Origin: Nymphalis io
Taxonomy: Eukaryota; Arthropoda; Insecta; Lepidoptera; Nymphalidae
Length of the DNA stretch: 64,000 nt
Direction of reading: 5' to 3'
Assembly (NCBI RefSeq): GCF_905147045.1
Contig: NC_065907.1
Coordinates: forward strand, 930,001-994,000
Program-made: the position numbers and the translations under genes
Notes under the pieces: generated by a model
The model's input: the letters and a program-made list of their open reading frames with translations, nothing else
What the model was told of the DNA's origin: nothing
The model's database searches: none
Shown: positions 34,101-43,100 of the stretch, piece after piece
Layout of the letters: each line of letters opens with the position of its first letter
Numbering within the stretch: position 1 is the stretch's first letter

Positions 34101-37100
34101 CTAGCTCTTTCAGGACCGGAGTCCCGCCTGCCTTAAGCAACTCTGTTGTGATTCCGTCATCTCCCGGAGCTTTGTTGTTTTTAAGCTGTTCTAGAGCCGC
34201 CCTAATCTCTCCTTGGTCAACGACCGGGAGCTCCTCGGAGTAATGGCGCATAAGAGGGGCGCGCTGGTCATCAATACTGATTTCCACGGGTTTATCCGAT
34301 CTTGAAGAGAACAACTGCCCATAAAACCTCTCTACTTCTCCGACAATCTCAGGCCTAGAGGTAACGACCCCACCATTTTCAGTTTTAAGTTTTGTCAGAC
34401 GCGGCCTCCCAAACTTGCGAGCGAACACTTTCGATCCCCGATTTTGCTCAATCGCAGCCTTGATGGCACGGGTATTGGAGCGTCGGAGATCGCGTCGCGT
34501 CAGCGTTTTTATTGTTCGGTTTAAGGCCTTATCTGACAAAAACGATGGTAGTTCTCGTCGTTTTCTCATGAGCTCGAGTGTCTCAGCAGAGAGTTTTGGT
34601 GCGTTGTCTCTTCTCTGTGGCGGAAAACACTTGCGGGATGTGTTTTGCAGTATTTTGACCAGCGTGTCGGTTCTCTCATCAATGCTGCTTATGGTTTCCA
34701 ACGCGGTGAATTGATTTTGAAGTTCCATTTGGAACTTTTCGGAGCCTTGAGCAGCTTGGAGCATGGTAGGTCGGAGCGTAGACCTTATCATTCTCGATCT
34801 TTCGGCTTTTAAGTTGATATTTAGAGTGGCTCGAACCAAGCGGTGATCACTTCCGGTATTAAACCTGTTGATCACTGAAACATCTCTAAATATGTGCCTT
34901 TTATTCGAAATGATAAAGTCTATCTCGTTCCTTGTCACGTTATCGGGGCTTCGCCAGGTCCACCTCCTCTGAGGCTTCTTTTGAAAGAAAGAATTCATCA
35001 AAAAAAGCCCCTGCGCTTCGAGAAAGTTTACCAGCATTTGCCCCCTGTGATTTCTGCAGCCCAAGCCGTAAGGTCCGACTTTCGATTCACCGCTATCTTG
35101 TACTCCCACTTTAGCATTAAAGTCTCCCATAACAACATTGTAGTGGGCCCTCGAGGTGTCGTTGAGGGCCTTTGCGATGTCTTCGTACATCGCTTCGACC
35201 ACATCATCAGAGTATGTCGAAGTTGGCGCATATACCTGTACAACCTTCAGGGAGTACCTGTCGGAAAGTTTTAGGACAAGGTACGCTACCCGGTTCGACA
35301 CACTACTGATTTCCACAATGCTGCTAATGAGATCCTTTTTGACTAGAAAACCGACACCACCCTGGGAGAGGTTATCACCTTCGCGGAAGTAGAGTAAGTT
35401 ACCGGACTCTAGAGTTATCGTGTCCTCCCCCTGTCTTCGGACTTCAGATAACCCCAGTATATGCCAGTTTATATGACTTAACTCTACTTCTAATTCGGCG
35501 AGGTGATGGTCCAGCCTCATCGAGCGTCCATTATACGTTGCCATTTTCAGTCGTTTTATACGGTAGCCTGCCGTGAACCGGTGATTCTTAGCACCCCCTG
35601 CCCTGCCGATACCGCGACCGCTACCTTGGTCGGGCCTAGCGGGCTTGCCGGTAACTGGGGGCCTTTTTTTGGGCGCATCTGCCATTAAGGGAGGGGTTTG
35701 CCCATACTCGCCGCGCTGGGCAGGCGTGTTGGCGAGCGCAGTAGGGGGTAAGATGTTTATGGGAGGGGGGACGCTGCTGCCCATCTCCCCTTTTCCCCGT
35801 CCCTCAGTCGCCTCTTACGACACCCACGGGATGAGATTGGGGGAGTACTATTCTAAGCCGGTACTCCATAGACAGTACTACATAGTATAATTTCTTTACC
35901 AGATTGAAGGGTGAGTAAGCCAGTGTAACTACAGGAACAAGAGCATCTTAGCTTCCAGTAAGTGATGGTTAACATTTCTTACATTGCCAATTTATATGGG
36001 CATTGGTGACCACTCACCATCAGGTGGCCCATATGCTCGTCCGCCTACCTATATTGTAAAAAAAGGCGCAAGCCGCATTGGCCATTAAACCAATATCAAT
36101 GGTGGTGAGCACTTGTCAAGTTGCCCACCTATTATAACTATAGCATTATAATTACCCGATTCATCGGCAGAATTGATGTCCGCTTCCTTCTGAGTGAAGA
36201 GTTTCCTCTTGGACTTGGTCGGCCGCTGCGGCGTCGGTGACGCGGGCAGCGCCCGACGGGGCGCCGTGTTCACACGGGTCTCGGCATCTGAAAAATATAA
36301 TGATAATAACCAGCCCTTCACCATATTCTTCACTTCTTCCAGTTTGAATAATTATCTTATTTTCCCCAATAATAATAATAATATTTTATTTATTTCTTCA
36401 CAAAAAGTTTACAAATTGACATATAACATTTAAATATCAGCTAAATAATGTGAAAACTAGTGATTGCAATAGATAAGCTGTTCTACAAGACACCAGGTCT
36501 CCACTCCTGTTTATATGAACAAAAAAGAAAAATACATGTATAAAGTGAGAAGTGAGAAATAATAAAAATATAAAGTGCAACAAATATGATGTCCATGCTT
36601 ATGTGAGCGTGAGTACGTGTTCGCGCACCAGTATACAAGTGCGCGTGTGTGTGTGTGTGTACGTGTGCGTGCGTGTGAGTGTGTGTGTGTGTTTGTTGCA
36701 TTTTATATAAATTTAAGGGTGTAAATAAACTATTTATCTTTGTGTAATTGACTTCCTAAGGTTAATAAGTCTTTAGGACGAAAATTGATACCTTGGAAAA
36801 TAATAGCCTTTGTTACTTACTGTTAATGTAGCTTTCTACAGATGCAATAAATTTAAAAATCAGTTTAGTACTTTTCGAGTTTATCCTTTAGAAACAAACA
36901 TACGAAACCTTAACTCTTTATAAAATAAGGTTAGATAATAAAAGTAAAGAAGCTCCTGCAAGTCCCACTAGACAAAGGCTAGCGTAGCACTCCAACCAGT
37001 CTCTACCAGCCCGATCTACATATTATAAAACAAAGGGTCCACCTCTGTCTGTTTAAGCGCGATACATTCAAAAACTGCTTAACGGATTTTCATGAGGTTT

Positions 37101-40100
37101 TCACCAATGGATGGAGTGATTTATAGGAAAAGTTTAGTACAGTACAGTAACAGCCTGTAAATGTCCCACTGCTGGGCTAAGGCCTCCTCTCCCTTTTTTG
37201 AGGAGAAGGTTTGGAGCTTATTCCACCACGCTGCTCCAGTATGGGTTGGTAGAATAAACATGTGGCAGAATTTCGATGAAATTAGACACATGCAGGTTTC
37301 CCTACGATGTTTTCCTTCACCGAAAAGCACGAGATGAATTATAAACAGAAATTAAGCACATGTAAATTCAGAGGTGCTCGCCCGGGTTTGAACCCACGAT
37401 CATCGACTAAGATTCACGCGTTCTTACCACCGGGCCATCTCGGCTTAAAGTTTAGATGTATAATTTATTATGGTTTTGTGTAAATTGGCTAAAATATGAC
37501 GACGAAGAAGATGGAACAATTAGATTATATAACAAATAGAAAATTCCACAATGAAAATATCGAAAAAAAAAAAAAAATTACGACTGGGAGCATTTTCCAC
37601 GTGCGCCGCGTTAAGTAATAGTTGTATCTATGTAACATCAATCAATCAACCAATCAACAGCCAATCGTTGTCCACTGCTGAACATAGGCCTCTCCCAAGG
37701 TGCGCCAAAGCTCCCTGTCCTCCGCCTTCCGCATCCAGTTGGTGCCCGCCACCTTCTTAAGGTCGTCGGTCCACCTGGCTGGAGGGCGCCCTACGCTGCG
37801 CTTGCCGATTCGCGGTCTCCACTCTAGGCCCACTGCCACTTCAGCCTGCTAATTTTGCAAGCTATGTCGGTGCCGTGGAGTACCGGCTTAGAATAGTACT
37901 CCCCCAATCTCATCCCGTGGGTGTCGTAAGAGGCGACTGAGGGACAGGGAAAAGGGGGGATGGGCAGCAGCGTCCCCCCCCATAAACATCTTACCCCCCT
38001 ACTGCGCTCGCCAACACGCCTGCCCAGCGCGGCGAGTATGGGCAAACATTAGACGCGCGCGAAGGCGGGGCGGGTAGTTGAGAGTATATAGAGCAGTCAT
38101 TAAACGTAACGTATATTGGTATATGTATATAAATATCTTTGTAAAATATAATAAATATTAAAGATGAATACCTGGCGTGATACTCGTGTCGGTTTTGTCA
38201 CGCGATTTATCCGCAGACGTGTCGTGCGACGTGTCTGTAGTGTTAGACGTGTTGTAGTGTCATGGGGATTGACGTTCGCTGCGACCTTAGTCCAAGGGAT
38301 TACATCGAGGCTGTTATAAAAACAGCTTCACGGAAACTCGGAGTTCTGAACAAGGTGCGGCGCTTTTTCACGCCACAACAACTGTGCCTGCTGTACAAAA
38401 CACAGGTACGGTCTTGCGTGGAATATTGCTCGCACCTTTGGGATGGCTCCGCTAAGTACCTACTTGAGGCCTTGGACCGGTTGCAGCGACGTGCCGTACG
38501 CATTATTGGCGACGTAAAGGTCACAAACACCCTTGAACCTTTACAATCGCGTCGTGAGATAGCAGCACTGAGCGCTTTCTATCGACTGTATCACGGCGAG
38601 TGCTCTGAGGAATTATTCTCTCTAATTCCTGCTTCCCCCTTCCTTCTTAAGTCCACGCGAGCTGGTTCTCGATGTCACCGCCTAACTGTGACATCAATTC
38701 CATCGCGAACAAAGAAATTTAGCAACTCCTTTCTTTGTCGCACTTCCAAAAAATGGAATTCCTTACCAGCTCACGTATTCCCCTCCTCTTACAACCCGGG
38801 TTCCTTCAAACGAGGCGTGAAGAGGCATCTTGCGGGCCGGCAAGGCGAAGGCGGCTAGTGCAGAACGTTTTTCCCGTCTGTACTGGCCGTCGTCGCGTTT
38901 GGACTCTACTACCACTTACCATCAGGTGGAGTAGAGTCATTTGCCCTCCCGGCGATATAAAAAAAAAAAATAGATGTGTCGTGTTCCGTTTCACTGGATA
39001 TCCGCAAACGGGCCGGTTTCCCTGTGAAAATGTAAAGTTAATGTCAAAATGTGCTTTTAATATATTTCTCAAAGGACTTGCATCCGTTGCGTGTCTTTTC
39101 GAATTTTCTTTTTTTTTTTAGCGTTCTTTTTTTTTTTATTATAACGATCTTTTTTTATTATAACGTTCTTTTTTTTATTACAACGTTCTTATTAATGAAT
39201 GCAAGTGTCCGCGACTTTATTCGCATGTAAGATTACGATATACTAAAAAATGAACGAATTTAATAATAATATTATCCTGGGACATTATTCACACACGGCC
39301 ATCTGATCCCAAACTAAGCAGAGCTTGTACTATGGAAACCAGACAACTGATATACTACATATTCTACTTTCTTTTGTAAATACATACTTATATAGATAAT
39401 TACACCCAGACTCAGGACAAACAGACATGTTCAGGCACACAAATATCCTGGGTGGGAATCGAACCACAACCTTCGTCGTAAATGGCAAGTATCTACCAAC
39501 CACGCAAACCCTGGCATTTGTTTAATTCTCAATTCTGTTACTCTTTTTTATACCTACACGTGGTTTTGATAAATTAGTTCAATGGACAGACAAATATTGC
39601 TACTGCTTTATTATATGTATATATAAGAAACTCAACAACAATTTTCCTTACAAATTGCAGTTTAAATACCTTTGTCACTCTCGACACTGTCCGATAAGAG
39701 ATTCTGCAATGATATGTTCTCTTGTTCGGCTTTTTTCTGCAAATAATAATAATAACGCTCATTCCAAGATTACATAACAAACGTATTTTAGAGAAATTTT
39801 ACATCGAACTCAAAATATTATAAATTCTACTCAGATTAGAAAATTCAGTTTCGAATTATACATGAAAAATTATATATTTTTTTATGATTTAAATATCTGT
39901 TGACTAAAAAGTTAAAAAAAAAATTGATCCTCATTATTATTAAATTAGCTTAGTAAGTATCATCTATGCGTCACATTGGTACAGATAACTTTCAAAACAC
40001 GCTTTTAGTTTAAAACGTTTATTCGTTTTAAAATTTAATTAGCTAGAACATTTCGTTTCTGTATTTTATTTTGATTTGTATATTTTGTTATCTCTTTTCG

Positions 40101-43100
40101 TAATTGTGTCTGGGAATGGGTCGTTCTCCTGTAATCGGTCGTGCTTGGTTAGTTTTACGTTAATTTAAAGCGTGTTTTCTATAATACGTAAAACTGTTGG
40201 AGTTCCATATATTACACCATTACTGGTGGTAGGGCTTTGTGCAAGCCCGTCTGGGTAGGTACCACCCACTCATCAGATATTCTACCGCAAAACAGCAATA
40301 CTTGATATTGTTGTGTTCCGGTTTGAAGGGTGAGTGAGCCAGTGTAATTACAGGCACAAGGGACATAAAATCTTAGTTCCCAAGGTTGGTGGCGCATTGG
40401 CTATAAGCGATGGTTCACATTTCTTACAATGCCAATGTCTAAGGGTGTTTGGTGACCACTTACCATCAGGTGGCCCATATGCTCGTCCACCTTCCTATTC
40501 TATAAAAAAAAAATATATATATATAAGTAAATAGCGACAGCGAGTCTACCAGCAGGCGGCGTAACGTGGCGGGGGAGGGCAGGTCGGAGGGGCGCGCGGG
40601 CGCGGGGAACACCCGCTCGGGCAGGCGCCGGCCCGCCGCCGCGCACGCCTCCACCCACAGCGGCGACACCACGGCCGCCGCCAGCGCGCGCGCGCGCGCC
40701 CGCACGGCACGGCCGCCGCCTTCAACGTGTTTTTTTTAATCATATTTTATTTATTTTTAATTATCTATACTATGACCGAGATGGCCCAGTGGTAAGAACG
40801 CGTGAGTCTTAACCGATGATCGTGGGTTCAAACCCGGGCAAGCACCACTGAATTTTCATGTGCTTAATATGTGATTATAATTCATCTCGTGCTTTACGGT
40901 GACGGAAAACATCGCGAGGAAACCTGCATGTGTCTAATTTCACTGATATTCTGCCACATGTGTTTCCCACCAACCCGCATTGGAGCAGCGTGGTGGAATA
41001 AGCTCCAAACCTTCTCCTCAAAAAGGTAGAAGGCCTTTAGGCCAGCAGTGGGGCATGCATAGACGGTTACGGTTAGAAATGCGAATACAGTATATCCCCT
41101 AACATGCGGGTGAAAAGAAGTATTAAACAAATATGAAATAAAAACCCAACATCTGGCTAGATGGCTGATTTATTCATTCATCTCTCACACTACTAATTTT
41201 ACAGTTTTTTTTAAATTGATAATTTAAACTTCTATGAATATTGTACTTTTTTAATTCATAAAAACAACATATATGATAATATATAAAAGAATATATTTAT
41301 TTTACCTTGACACCAAACTAGATGAGTGACGAGGGGACTCCACGATGGTACCACGGATGCACCGAGAGCTGTAAGGGCAGCCCTGAGTGGTAAAGCTTTG
41401 AGCTCCGAACCCACGTCCACCAGAACCACTGTTCCACGAAGCACTTCAGAGACAGCATACTGTAAAGTTTATTATAAATGATAAGATTTAAAATATAATA
41501 TAATTTTTTTTCGAGGAAAGGCTATGTCAGCGGCTCCTACATAATAGTTTTACTAAATGTATTTTTTTTACGGCACTATAAAAAAATATATAATAAAAAA
41601 CTGGACTGTAAAATTTGTATTATAAACTTTAACAAAGATGAAAGATTGCATTTCCTACTTCAATACAAATTAAAAACATTATTATTAATATGAATCAATA
41701 ACGATTTTTTTTTTATAGAATAGGAAGGCGGACGAGCATATGGGCCACCTGATGGTAAGTGGTCATCAAACGCCTTTAGACATTGGCATTGTAAGAAATG
41801 TTAACCATCGCTTACATCACCAATGCGCCACCAACCTTGGGAACTAAGATGTTATGTCCCTTGTGCCTGTAATTACACTGGCTCAGTCACCCTTCATACC
41901 GGAACACAACAATACCAAGTACTGCTGTTTTGCGGTAGAATATCTGATGAGTGGGTGGTACCTTCCCAGACGAGCCTGCACAAAGCTCTACCACCAGTAG
42001 AGCTCTAGTATATAACAAGTATGTATAGAACCAAATTGCAATATGTAAAAAACAGTAAAATAGAAAAATATTGGAGAAGTGACATCATGACTGCATTCTA
42101 AAATAAAAGAAAATTAATTTAGCAAAGTACGTAATCTATTATGAACAGTACATCAGACACTTTTATATATATAGAACAAATGCTAAATATACATATAAAG
42201 GTGGCCTTTAACGTAATATTAATAAAAATATTCATATATATGTAATAAATAAATATATGCATTAAATAATCCTTCAATTAATTAATGTCTTGACCAATTT
42301 TGATGTTTTATTTTGTACTGTACCCATTGGGACCGTGTACGGTTCTTAACTATATATAGGCTCTATAAGCTTTTTGTATGTTCTCCTCATAGCACCGCTC
42401 CATTAATAAATTCAATTGTTTTTTATTTGTGACTTATTAATCTGTTGTTAAAAAAATATCTCAGAAGAAAATCATTATTATATAAATATATATATATATA
42501 TATATATTTCTTTTTTTATTAAATAGGAAGCCAACGCTGAAAACAATTCTCTTATTTTAGGCTTATAGGCTAACTTAACACGCAAAGGAAAAAAATAGTA
42601 CATTCTCTGTAAGAAAACTTAAAAATTAACTAAATTATGTAAGCAAAAAAACAGTTCCTCTTTTTTAATTTTTAATAATTTATTACTTACATTTGATTCT
42701 TCATTGATTTTTGTGAGCTGTTTGCTCGGTCCGTTCCTCTTAGGGAATGATATTATTAGGTTGTTCGGCTTTTTAGTGGGGACATTTTTATTATTTTGTC
42801 TTAATATTGGTTCGTTGCTTGTCTCTTTTAAAGCCGACCATTCCTCTCTCAGGCGTAATCTTTCAACAATAGCTGAGCGTCTCTGAAATATTTTACACGG
42901 TATGTTAGTACATATTTAATTTTTTAACGTTAATTTTTTCTAGTACAGTTAATGAAGTTCATAATTTGTATGTTTAGAAAGAAAGTATAAGAGGTGACTG
43001 CCTCGTTGGTCTAGTGGTTTGATGTAAGGCTGCAGACCCGGAGGTACTGGGTTAAATTCCCAAGTCGAGCCACTTGAAAGTTATTGGGTTTTCCTGTCAG

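Larger units (their letters stand above)
38172..39021 (-). pseudogene. mcph1: mcph1 exon split by a LINE insertion
   Basis: The acceptor tttcacag|GGAAACC (exon base 39021) and donor CGCCAG|gtattc (38172) bound two coding halves, 38971-39021 and 38172-38243. With the LINE and one target-duplication copy left out, they form 123 nt, phase 1 at both ends. The halves read GKPARLRISSETEHDTS and NTTDTSHDTSADKSRDKT, then DTSITP, a Ser/Thr/Asp-rich linker that joins exon 5 (...ESDK) to the next exon (DAETRV). Read through, the LINE would give an early stop (TGA 25 bases past the tail). Because the exon is phase-symmetric, skipping restores the frame (607 codons). A cryptic acceptor cactacag at 38235-38236 would also keep frame. 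Which happens cannot be seen here. Confidence 0.78.

Noticed and set aside
34894..35274. 126-codon plus-strand frame over the RTE element
   Set aside because: Shadow of the intact minus-strand RTE reading frame.
37600..38095. A further mcph1 exon interrupted by the inverted RTE copy
   Set aside because: Flanks are GC-rich but contain stops and lack a convincing acceptor or donor in phase.
39926..39942. Third occurrence of gatcctcattatta, the R1 insertion-site sequence
   Set aside because: There is no R1 sequence beside it and the flanks differ, so it is probably chance or a low-complexity match.
40546..40743. Second minus-strand frame over mcph1 exon 4
   Set aside because: The alternative frame gives an Arg/Cys/Pro-rich peptide; only the other frame fits phase and the BRCT1 Trp motif.
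40772..40845. Possible tRNA-Lys gene
   Set aside because: It is the head of SINE M, repeated across the window; acceptor-stem pairing is absent.
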